This document shows positions 1 to 7,333 of a stretch of DNA of 64,000 bases, in pieces. Both the position numbers and the translations under genes were made by a program. The stretch covers positions 1-64,000 of the forward strand of contig JBCCTU010000003.1 of the NCBI GenBank assembly GCA_039198065.1. Reading direction: 5' to 3'. How positions within the stretch are numbered: the first letter of the stretch is position 1; the number at the start of each line of letters is the position of its first letter. The DNA comes from CALHVX01 sp039198065. Lineage in GTDB: Bacteria; Pseudomonadota; Gammaproteobacteria; Pseudomonadales; Azotimanducaceae. The notes under the pieces were generated by a model. That model was not told where the DNA came from. It saw only the letters and a program-made list of their open reading frames with translations, and did not search any database.

Positions 1-456
1 CCCGTCGCGCGGCGCCGCCGGCATTGGGATTCCTGGGAAGCGATGCGCGATCAGCTCCGCGAAAAGGGCTACTACGGACTCTGGGCACCTGCGGTGCTTG
101 ACGACTATTGTCGCTATGGCAGTAAACCGCACGCAAAAGGCGTGGAACTGAGCTGCTTACCGGAAGTGGAAGCTGCCGTGTATCTCGGGAGCTCAGAAAC
201 CGACATCCATACCATGGTGAGCTCCATCACGGCCCCGACGACAGTACTGCGCGCACCTCCGCGGCGGCCAGAAGACGACGGCGTGCTCGATTTTTCAAAG
301 TCGCCGACCTGGCCAGATCTCGCTCGCTTGATACCTCAGGGCACGGATGTGCTGCTCGAGCACTTGACCCACTTCATTCCCATGCAGGCACCGGAGCTGG
401 TGGCGGCCTACGTCGACGCGGCGGTACGGGACCTGCGCATCGACGGCGATTCGTAG
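1..456 (+). CDS. Alpha/beta hydrolase, C-terminal part (5' end outside window)
   Basis: The frame is open from base 1, upstream of the first ATG at 43, so this is the 3' part of a longer gene. What remains looks like the last third of an alpha/beta hydrolase: a strand with the pattern 'ITAPTTVLRA', where the acid residue of the triad normally follows, and a terminal 'LTHFIPMQAPELVA' block. In this family that block holds the catalytic histidine just before the final helix. Nucleophile and oxyanion residues lie outside the window, so substrate and subfamily cannot be given. Its last 49 bases overlap the end of the convergent MFS gene. Confidence 0.7.
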   Translation, partial: PVARRRRHWDSWEAMRDQLREKGYYGLWAPAVLDDYCRYGSKPHAKGVELSCLPEVEAAVYLGSSETDIHTMVSSITAPTTVLRAPPRRPEDDGVLDFSKSPTWPDLARLIPQGTDVLLEHLTHFIPMQAPELVAAYVDAAVRDLRIDGDS

Positions 457-1643
457 CGCCACAGCCCACTCAACCGGGTGCCCAGCAGAAAGATGACCAG
501 CGAAATCCCAATGCCGGGTAGCAGCGCGGTGAGGGCGCCGGCGACGCTGACGAGTTCCCCGAGCAGCAGCGCACTGATCGGGGACGACACCATAAAACTT
601 AAGAGCAGCAGCGACAGGATCTGGGAGCGACTGGTTGCCGGCGCCGCTTCCTGGATCATGCTTCTCACCATGGTGGTGGTGACGCCCATATTGAGACCCC
701 AGCACAGCAGCAGGGCATAGAACACTTCGTAAGGCGGTTGGAGCCAGAGGCCGATCAGGATGACCGTTCGCGTCAACTGCATTAAGAGAAATAGGCGTCC
801 GGGGCGAGCCAAGGGCATGAAGCGAAACAGCACAAGGTTGGATCCGATGCCGCCGAGGGTAAACACAATCATTGCTGTGCCGATGGCCCCCGTGGACCCG
901 TCGTAGACCTCATTGATGAGGTAGGGCAGGGCAACGACGTAGGCGCCGGCGTTGAACAAGCTCGAAAGCATGTTCAAGCCAAGCGCGGTGCGTATGAGGT
1001 TGTTATCGAGAACGGCTCGGAAGCCCGCTCCGAGGCCGCTGATCAGCGACTCCCTTGCACGTTCTGGAGCGAGCCCCGGCAATGCGGGCAGTCGGTAAAC
1101 AAGCACCGCACCCGTTGCGAACAGCAGCGCTTGTGCGCTGACGACGCGGGCGAGACCCCAGTCGTCGAGCTGGCTGCCAATCACAAAACCCGCCAAACCG
1201 ACGCTCGAGGTGACAATGGTGGTGAGGGTTACCGCGCGTTGGATATCAAGCGATGCCACCCGCGACAGCACCGACTGCCGCGCCGGATCGGAAAGAGCCT
1301 GCAGAGAAGCCATGCTGGCAGAAAACGCCACCACCCAGCCGTAGCTGAGCACGCCGAATTGGCTAACGGTGAGGAGCACCAGGGGAGGCAGGGCGACCAG
1401 CAGATGCAGTACCAGCAGGGTCGTTCGCTGATCCCAGCGATCTCCGATCCAGCTACCAAGAACAAGAATCAGCAACGGTGGTAACTCTGCAATCAGGCGT
1501 GCGCGTCCCGTGACGTCTGCGCCTTGATCGAGCACTACGACCATCAGTGCAGTAAACAGCAGCCCCTGCAGGCTCATACCGGCGAGCCACAGGCTCGATG
1601 CACCGAGGTAGGCGCCGAAATTCGCCGGGGTGTTGCTGGCCAA
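408..1643 (-). CDS. MFS transporter
   Basis: A 411-residue, very hydrophobic protein with about twelve predicted membrane segments, the usual size of a major facilitator superfamily carrier. The segment after the second helix, 'GSWIGDRWDQRTTLLVL', matches the conserved loop 2-3 motif (G-x-x-x-D-R-x-x-R/T) of MFS exporters such as the enterobactin-exporter-like group. Substrate cannot be told from sequence. It is transcribed divergently from the small gene at 1770 and runs tail to tail, with a 49-base overlap, into the hydrolase at the window edge. A Lys/Arg-rich tail (SPSMRRSRTAAST) lies on the predicted cytoplasmic side. Confidence 0.85.
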   Translation of the reverse strand: MASNTPANFGAYLGASSLWLAGMSLQGLLFTALMVVVLDQGADVTGRARLIAELPPLLILVLGSWIGDRWDQRTTLLVLHLLVALPPLVLLTVSQFGVLSYGWVVAFSASMASLQALSDPARQSVLSRVASLDIQRAVTLTTIVTSSVGLAGFVIGSQLDDWGLARVVSAQALLFATGAVLVYRLPALPGLAPERARESLISGLGAGFRAVLDNNLIRTALGLNMLSSLFNAGAYVVALPYLINEVYDGSTGAIGTAMIVFTLGGIGSNLVLFRFMPLARPGRLFLLMQLTRTVILIGLWLQPPYEVFYALLLCWGLNMGVTTTMVRSMIQEAAPATSRSQILSLLLLSFMVSSPISALLLGELVSVAGALTALLPGIGISLVIFLLGTRLSGLWRYESPSMRRSRTAAST

Positions 1644-1769
1644 ACGGGTTGCTCCAACGATCGAGGGTTGCTACGGCGGGCGCAACGCTCACATTACTTT
1701 ACATGAGCGTTACAGACCTCGGCCGGAGTGAAACGGAGACTGGCGCCGAGTGTTTGAGGGTGCCGGGCT

Positions 1770-2060
1770 ATGCTGGCAGCGCGATCTAATGAACGGCAAC
1801 GAACCTGGTTTCGTTCGGAACGTGTGTTCCTGAGTGAAAACGAGTGGTTCTTTCATACCCGTGAGGGTGTGGACGTCGGGCCCTACCCGTCGCAGTTTGA
1901 AGCGGAAATCGAAGCCGGCATGCTCAAGGAACTGCTGCGCGGATCAGCCTCCGGCGACGCCTCCCTCGCCGTAATTCGTGAGTTCGTCCTAGATTCCTAC
2001 GCGATGGGCCGTCCGCTTACGCCAAACTTCAGCCGCGCCGTGATTGGCGAGCAGTCCTGA
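1770..2060 (+). CDS. Small DUF6316-like protein
   Basis: A 96-residue soluble protein with no signal peptide or membrane segment. The central stretch 'WFFHTREGVDVGPYPSQFEAE' resembles DUF6316 proteins, small gammaproteobacterial proteins of unknown role with an F-x-x-R-E-G-x-x-x-G-P-F/Y core; this assignment is from memory of the pattern. ATG 1770 is chosen because the conserved block begins about 20 residues later and a weak purine-rich stretch (gaggg) lies upstream. It stands alone, divergent from the MFS gene. No function is proposed. Confidence 0.65.
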   Translation: MLAARSNERQRTWFRSERVFLSENEWFFHTREGVDVGPYPSQFEAEIEAGMLKELLRGSASGDASLAVIREFVLDSYAMGRPLTPNFSRAVIGEQS

Positions 2061-2140
2061 CGGCACCGGGCAGTGCTTGGGAAACCCTAGTGTCGTCACG
2101 CCACGCCACGGCGCGCTTACCCAGCCTCATCCCACCTGAT

Positions 2141-3031
2141 CTAAGGCGCGCGTTCGCCTAACCCGGTGTCGCGCACCACCGCAAAGTACTCTTCAACGCG
2201 ACGTAAATGATCGTCGACGCTTGCCGGCCCGGCATTGTGGGTTGCGATTGCCAGGTTGGTGCAGCCCATGGCTGCCCAGCGGCTCGCATGGCTCGCCCAA
2301 CGCTCTGGTGTGCCGCCGCGGTACTGCGCCTGGGCCTGTATGCCGAACGGTTCGGCACTGCGACCGCAGGCTTCGCGGTGTTCGTGGATCAGATCGATGC
2401 ACGCCCGCGCCTTGTCGTTCGCGCCCATGAGCGGGATCCAGCCGTTGCCAAGCTCCGCGCAGCGTTTCAGTGCTGCCGGCGCTGAACCGCCAAACCATAC
2501 CGGTATGGGTGCGGTTGGACGGGGATTGATGCTGGCCTTGTCGACGCGGTGGAACGTGCCATTGAACTCCAGACTGTCTTCCGCCCACAGCGCCTGCATG
2601 AGCTGGACCTGCTCGGCTTGGCGCGCGCCGCGTTGGCGGAAGGGCTCGTTTAGCGCTTCGTATTCGACCGCGTTCCAGCCGATGCCCACGCCAAGGCGAA
2701 ACCGGTTACCGGACAGAATCGCAACCTGCGCGGCCTGTTTCGCAACCAGCGCCGCCTGTCGTTGAGGCAACACCAGCACGGCGCTCATCAGCTGGATTCG
2801 CTCCGTCACCGCCGCGATGAATGCGAAGGTTGTTAACGGCTCATGGAACGCGACGTCTTTGTCGTAGCTTCCCTCGGGCCAGCCACCGGGACGATCCGGA
2901 TCGGCGCCGAGCACGTGGTCGTAGATCAACAGGTCGCTCGCCCCGAGGGCTTCTACCCCCTGGGCGAAGGCGCGCATCGCGCCAGGATCCGTACCGATTT
3001 CGTTGTGTGGCAGGACTGCTCCGAATCGCAT
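2141..3031 (-). CDS. LLM-class (luciferase-like) flavin-dependent oxidoreductase
   Basis: A 296-residue TIM-barrel protein of the bacterial luciferase-like monooxygenase family, resembling the TIGR03619 F420-dependent group. Visible blocks are 'RFGAVLPHNEIG' at the N-terminus, 'ERIQLMSAVLVLPQRQAALVAKQAAQV' and 'GIGWNAVEYEALN'. The start at 3031 is preferred over the longer frame to 3103 because 'gagggg' sits just upstream and family homology begins at this Met. Members use F420 or FMN; no F420 biosynthesis gene is visible here, so the cofactor is open. Divergent from ileS. Confidence 0.8.
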   Translation of the reverse strand: MRFGAVLPHNEIGTDPGAMRAFAQGVEALGASDLLIYDHVLGADPDRPGGWPEGSYDKDVAFHEPLTTFAFIAAVTERIQLMSAVLVLPQRQAALVAKQAAQVAILSGNRFRLGVGIGWNAVEYEALNEPFRQRGARQAEQVQLMQALWAEDSLEFNGTFHRVDKASINPRPTAPIPVWFGGSAPAALKRCAELGNGWIPLMGANDKARACIDLIHEHREACGRSAEPFGIQAQAQYRGGTPERWASHASRWAAMGCTNLAIATHNAGPASVDDHLRRVEEYFAVVRDTGLGERAP

Positions 3032-3205
3032 ACGTTTCCCCTCATGAGCCGCAGCACGATCTAGCCTCAAAGTGTACGGCGTCCGCGGACGGAGTTCGCG
3101 CATGGAGTTCGCGTAAGGGGTTCGCCCACCGAAGGCGATCCTAAACCGAGGTTCTAGCCGGCGGACGGCTGACGTACACTTCCGGCTTTACAGCCGCTGA
3201 TCGTC

Positions 3206-6200
3206 ATGGCCCAAGCTTCTTCCGGCGAGTTGCCTCCCGCCCCATCCAAGCCGTCCGGTGAGCCCGTTGAGGCTGCGGAACGCGCGTTTTCCTTCGTTGC
3301 GATGGAACACGAGGTGCTCGCGTTCTGGGAACGCGAGGACGTGTTTCAGCAAACCCTTGCCAACACGGCCAGTAAGAAGCCGTACATCTTCTACGACGGA
3401 CCGCCGTTCGCGACGGGCTTGCCGCACCACGGGCATATCGTGGCAAGTACGATCAAGGACGTCATTCCGCGGTACTGGACCATGAAAGGCCGGCACGTGG
3501 CGCGGCGCTTCGGGTGGGACTGCCACGGGCTGCCGATTGAGCACGAGATCGACAAGCAGCTCGGCATGTCTGCCCAGGACGCCGTCGCCAAGTTAGGCGT
3601 TGCCGGCTACAACAACGAATGCCGCGCGATCGTCCAGCGTTACGTCAAAGAATGGCGCCACACGATCACGCGGCTCGGCCGTTGGGTTGACTTCGACCGC
3701 GACTACAAAACCATGGATCCCTGGTACATGGAGTCCGTCTGGTGGGTGGTCAAGCGGCTCTTTGATGACGGGCTGATCTATGAAGGCTTCAAGGTCATGC
3801 CGCTGTCGACAGCGCTGGGAACGCCGCTGTCTAACTTCGAGGCGAATTCCAACTACCAGCAGGTTCAGGATCCGGCGATCACCGTCCTGATGAAACTTGC
3901 GGACGAAGACGCCTACCTGGCGATCTGGACCACGACGCCGTGGACCTTGCCGTCGAACCTCGCCGTCTGTGTCAATCCAGCGGTTGAGTACGTAAAGGTT
4001 CGCGATAAGGGGTCGAACCGCACGCTCTATCTGGCCGCAGAGCGGGTCTCTGCCTACGGTGAGTTCGAGGAGCTGGCCCGGGTTCCGGGGCACGAACTGC
4101 TGGGGCGACGCTACGAACCGCTGTTCCCTTACTTTGCTGACCAGGCTGCGAAAGGCGCCTTTGTGGTGATTGGCGGGGACTACGTGACGACGGACAGCGG
4201 CACTGGCCTCGTGCACCAGGCACCGGCGTTCGGTGAGGACGACTACAACGCCTTCCAGGCTGCAGGCATCGACGCGTTTGCCTGCCCGGTAGACATGAAC
4301 GGCCGGTTTACCGACGACGTCGTCGAATACGCGGGTCAGCACGTCAAAGAAGCGGACAAGGCCATCATTCGCCGCCTCAAGGACGACGGCAATCTGTTTC
4401 GTCAGGAGACTATTGATCACGCCTACCCCTACTGTTACCGGTCCGACACTCCGCTGATCTACCGGGCAATCCCGTCCTGGTACGTGGCAGTGACGCGGAT
4501 CCGGGACCGCTTGCTTGCTGCCAACGACCAGGTGCGCTGGGTTCCTGAGCACATCAAACACGGACGCTTCGGTAACTGGCTCGAGGGCGCCATCGATTGG
4601 GCCATTTCACGCAATCGGGTGTGGGGCACGCCGCTACCGCTGTGGCGCAATGACGAAACCGGTTCGATCCATTGTGTCGGCTCGATCGACGAGCTCGAAG
4701 CGCTGACGGGCATGCGGGTGAACGACCTGCATCGAGAGTTCGTCGACCCCCTGACCTTTAGTCTCGACGGCGAGCCAGGCGTCTACCGGCGGGTTCCGGA
4801 AGTACTCGACTGCTGGTTCGAGTCCGGCTCCATGCCCTATGCCCAGCTGCATTATCCGTTTGAAAACGAGCGCGTGTTCGAGCTGGGATTCCCGGCCGAA
4901 TTCATTGCCGAAGGCCTCGACCAGACTCGCGGTTGGTTCTACACCCTCACGGTGCTCGGTGCGGCGCTCTACGATCGCCCGGCGTTCCGCAATGTGATCG
5001 TCAACGGCATGGTCATGGCCGAGGACGGCAAGAAGATGTCCAAGCGGCTGCGCAACTACACCCCGCCGGACGAGCTGATGGAAGCCTATGGCGCGGACGC
5101 GCTGCGCCTGTACCTGATCAACTCGGGGCTCGTAAAAGCCGAAGAGCAGCGATTTTCCGACGCTGGTGTTCGGGATATGACCCGGCGCGCGTTGTTGCCC
5201 TGGTACAACGCGTTCAGCTTTCTGCGCACCTACGCCGAGATCGACGCCTGGTCGCCGGACAAAGGCACGCATCGGGGATCGAACGTGCTCGATCGTTGGA
5301 TTCTGTCGCGGCTGCAGACGCTCAAGTCCCGCATCGCGACGGAGATGGAAGCGTACCGTCTGTACACGGTGGTGCCGGCGCTGTTTGAGTTCATTGAAGA
5401 CCTGACCAACACGTACATCCGCTTCAATCGGTCGCGCTTCTGGGGCGAGGCCATTGATGCCGATAAGATCTCCGCCTATAGCACGTTGTTCGATGCGTTG
5501 ATGGAGCTGTCGACAGTCATGGCGCCGTTCGCACCGTTCCTCTCCGATCACCTGTACCAGAAGCTGGCGAGCCTCGGTGGCCATTCGCCGAGTCCGGTGT
5601 CGGTACACCTGTGTGATTATCCGCTGGCGGACCCGGCCCTGGTTGATGAACCGCTGGAAGCCGCCGTAGATCTGATGGCGCAGGTCATTCTGCTCGCTCG
5701 CCAACAGCGCGAAGACGCACGCGTTGGTCTGCGGACGCCGCTGCGGTCGCTGACGGTGATTCACCGCGACCAGGCGCTCCTCGACGAGCTCCGGCTGCTT
5801 GAGGACTACCTCAAAATCGAGCTCAACGTACTGGCCGTGCACTACGACTCGAACGAGAGCGATCACCTCAAGGTGTCCATCAAGCCGAATTTCAAACGGC
5901 TGGGCAAACGACTCGGCAAGCAAATGAAAGCGTTTCAAACGGCGTTTGCGGCGCTTGATGCGGCGGCCGTGGAGGCGTTCTTGACCTCCGGCGTGCTCGA
6001 GCTGAACGGCGAGCGCTTTGATGCGGAGGATCTGCAGGTTATCCAGGAAACATTGCCCGGCAGCACGGCGGTTTCTAATCGCCGCGTGGCGATCGTTCTC
6101 GATACCGCCCTCGACGATGAACTGATTCTCGATGGGCTGGCGCGGGAAATTCGCAAGCGCGTACAGGACGCCCGCAAAGACTCGGGGCTCAAGGTAAGCG

Positions 6201-6400
6201 ACCGTATCGAGCTGTGGTTGGACGGCAATGAGCAGTTGCTCGCCGCGGCCGAGGCGCATCGCGAACGACTGCGGGTCGATCTACTGGCGGAATCTCTGCA
6301 CCTGGGGTTCGACGGGGCACCGGCCGACGGGTTGACCCACGCGGCAGACATCGACGGCCGTTCGCTGCTGTTTCGGCTGCGGCGGATAGCGCAACCGTGA
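3206..6400 (+). CDS. ileS: Isoleucyl-tRNA synthetase, IleRS2 (eukaryote-like) type
   Basis: A 1064-residue class I aminoacyl-tRNA synthetase that charges tRNA-Ile with isoleucine and hydrolyses mischarged valine. Motifs: HIGH box as HHGH (residues 74-77), KMSKR (610-614), a CP1 editing insertion between them and an all-helical anticodon-binding domain. The N-terminal block 'YDGPPFATGLPHHGH' followed by 'RFGWDCHGLPIE' is the eukaryotic/IleRS2 version. The protein is about 130 residues longer than common bacterial IleRS1 and lacks the C-terminal CxxC zinc finger. IleRS2 enzymes are typically insensitive to mupirocin. ATG 3206 has no strong Shine-Dalgarno sequence. The stop overlaps the next GTG (GTGA). 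Confidence 0.97.
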   Translation: MAQASSGELPPAPSKPSGEPVEAAERAFSFVAMEHEVLAFWEREDVFQQTLANTASKKPYIFYDGPPFATGLPHHGHIVASTIKDVIPRYWTMKGRHVARRFGWDCHGLPIEHEIDKQLGMSAQDAVAKLGVAGYNNECRAIVQRYVKEWRHTITRLGRWVDFDRDYKTMDPWYMESVWWVVKRLFDDGLIYEGFKVMPLSTALGTPLSNFEANSNYQQVQDPAITVLMKLADEDAYLAIWTTTPWTLPSNLAVCVNPAVEYVKVRDKGSNRTLYLAAERVSAYGEFEELARVPGHELLGRRYEPLFPYFADQAAKGAFVVIGGDYVTTDSGTGLVHQAPAFGEDDYNAFQAAGIDAFACPVDMNGRFTDDVVEYAGQHVKEADKAIIRRLKDDGNLFRQETIDHAYPYCYRSDTPLIYRAIPSWYVAVTRIRDRLLAANDQVRWVPEHIKHGRFGNWLEGAIDWAISRNRVWGTPLPLWRNDETGSIHCVGSIDELEALTGMRVNDLHREFVDPLTFSLDGEPGVYRRVPEVLDCWFESGSMPYAQLHYPFENERVFELGFPAEFIAEGLDQTRGWFYTLTVLGAALYDRPAFRNVIVNGMVMAEDGKKMSKRLRNYTPPDELMEAYGADALRLYLINSGLVKAEEQRFSDAGVRDMTRRALLPWYNAFSFLRTYAEIDAWSPDKGTHRGSNVLDRWILSRLQTLKSRIATEMEAYRLYTVVPALFEFIEDLTNTYIRFNRSRFWGEAIDADKISAYSTLFDALMELSTVMAPFAPFLSDHLYQKLASLGGHSPSPVSVHLCDYPLADPALVDEPLEAAVDLMAQVILLARQQREDARVGLRTPLRSLTVIHRDQALLDELRLLEDYLKIELNVLAVHYDSNESDHLKVSIKPNFKRLGKRLGKQMKAFQTAFAALDAAAVEAFLTSGVLELNGERFDAEDLQVIQETLPGSTAVSNRRVAIVLDTALDDELILDGLAREIRKRVQDARKDSGLKVSDRIELWLDGNEQLLAAAEAHRERLRVDLLAESLHLGFDGAPADGLTHAADIDGRSLLFRLRRIAQP

Positions 6401-7092
6401 GCCTAACCTTTGATCGCAACTGGCACCTCGCCTGCGGGCCCGAGCGCCTGCTCGAAGGCGTACTGGCGTTTGATCGGCTCGGTCCGCTCCTCAGTCGGAT
6501 TGTGGCGCGGGAGCACTGTGCCGGTGTTGTTGACCTCGAGGTCGTGCAGGCCGGGGCTCACGGCTGGGAAGTTGCGCTCCAAGGGCTACCTGCGCCTGTG
6601 CTGATTCGGTGCGCGGTCAACCGCCAACGGCAGCGCGCGGAGTTCGAGGGGCGCGGCAGCCGTGTACGTCTTAGGGTGACGACCTGCTGGACTCGGGTAC
6701 CCGGCGGCAGCCACTTGTCGGCGGAAGTCTTCGTTGTGGGGGACGCTGAGGACTCAGTGGTGCGTCCTGCACTTGGCCGCAGCACCGCTGCGGCGACGGT
6801 ACGGGTCCTGCGTCGTGCGCTCGCCATTTGTGTAGTGCGCGACCGCTGGCTCAGGACCCGGGTTGAGCGCCTGCCCCGGGGGCGCTGTACGCGGTGTCTG
6901 GGTCCGATGACCGATGGGCGGTGCGGCTGGGCCGATCATGCCGTCTCGGATAGGTACTACTCGTTCCAAGGGAAAGGGTTGAGGAGTGCCCGAGGGAAGG
7001 GAGGGGAGGGGAGTTCGGGCACTCCTCTAGGAAAAGACTGGGAGCCGGTGGGTCCAGCTCCTCAGCTTCGAAGGCAATGTTACCTTAAGTAA
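6397..7092 (+). CDS. Unknown protein coupled to ileS
   Basis: A 231-residue frame beginning at GTG within the ileS stop (GTGA), so translation is probably coupled. I recognise no family. The first 150 residues alternate strands and helices, as in small ligand-binding alpha/beta folds. A cysteine pair 'CTRC' and a nearby Cys (GRCGW) around residues 166-178 could bind metal. The last ~40 residues are Gly/Lys/Arg/Ser-rich and are encoded largely by the perfect hairpin at 6981-7027, so the native C-terminus may have ended earlier and the present tail may result from insertion of that element. Confidence 0.6.
   Translation: MSLTFDRNWHLACGPERLLEGVLAFDRLGPLLSRIVAREHCAGVVDLEVVQAGAHGWEVALQGLPAPVLIRCAVNRQRQRAEFEGRGSRVRLRVTTCWTRVPGGSHLSAEVFVVGDAEDSVVRPALGRSTAAATVRVLRRALAICVVRDRWLRTRVERLPRGRCTRCLGPMTDGRCGWADHAVSDRYYSFQGKGLRSARGKGGEGSSGTPLGKDWEPVGPAPQLRRQCYLK
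6981..7027 (+). repeat. Hairpin A: 13-bp perfect inverted repeat with G-quadruplex-type loop
   Basis: Arms GAGGAGTGCCCGA (6981-6993) and TCGGGCACTCCTC (7015-7027) are exactly complementary. The 21-base loop (6994-7014) carries four G-tracts of 3, 3, 4 and 4 with spacers of 2, 1 and 1 bases, a canonical G-quadruplex pattern. There is no T-tract, so it is not a textbook intrinsic terminator. It lies inside the 3' end of the gene after ileS, in the sense orientation. The loop closely matches that of hairpin B at 10213-10259. Confidence 0.85.
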
Positions 7093-7144
7093 CAGTGATT
7101 GCAACCCACGGTAACCAATCAAGTAACGCTTTTTGACAATTGTT

Positions 7145-7150
7145 TATAAT
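7145..7150 (+). promoter_or_regulatory. Candidate -10 box (TATAAT) upstream of the GH78 gene
   Basis: A perfect TATAAT lies in a short AT-rich island (7130-7156) unlike the surrounding high-GC sequence. A TTGACA occurs at 7133-7138, but only 6 bases away, so the two cannot act together as -35/-10. The -35 for this -10 would be near 7122 (AGTAAC), which is weak. Transcription from here would leave a leader of about 175 bases before the GH78 start. Confidence 0.45.
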
Positions 7151-7159
7151 ATTTGGTTC

Positions 7160-7333
7160 TAACTTGGCGCAGGACGCATCCACCGAGGGTTTCTTTGCAA
7201 GCTCTCAGGGCCGGCATGAGGACAGGCCTAAGGAAGGACCTCAGCCGACGAGTAGTGAGGGGCGGTATAGGCGCAACGCCACGCCGGTGCGGATCGGCTC
7301 GACGGGGCGGCCCGTTTCAGGTCTAAGCGTGAG
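7160..7333 (+). promoter_or_regulatory. Possible structured 5' leader of the GH78 gene
   Basis: About 175 non-coding bases between the candidate promoter and the GH78 start. They hold five GGA triplets (7172, 7220, 7232, 7236, 7291), short complementary pairs such as GGCC 7209-7212 with 7225-7228, and a GCCG/CGGC pair enclosing a GGA near 7291. The stretch 'aaggaagg' at 7230-7237 recurs in the GGA-rich leader at 47690. The pattern suggests CsrA/RsmA binding but is weaker than there. Confidence 0.3.

Noticed and set aside
3593..4561. 322-residue antisense frame within ileS
   Set aside because: Same cause as above; Arg/Val/Pro-rich composition and no domain.
4634..6259. 541-residue open frame antisense to ileS
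   Set aside because: It mirrors the codon structure of ileS on the other strand, as expected in high-GC genes; it has no recognisable domain, start context or own intergenic space.
7133..7150. TTGACA followed by TATAAT
   Set aside because: Both boxes are perfect but only 6 bases apart, so they cannot form one sigma-70 promoter; only the -10 was kept as a candidate.
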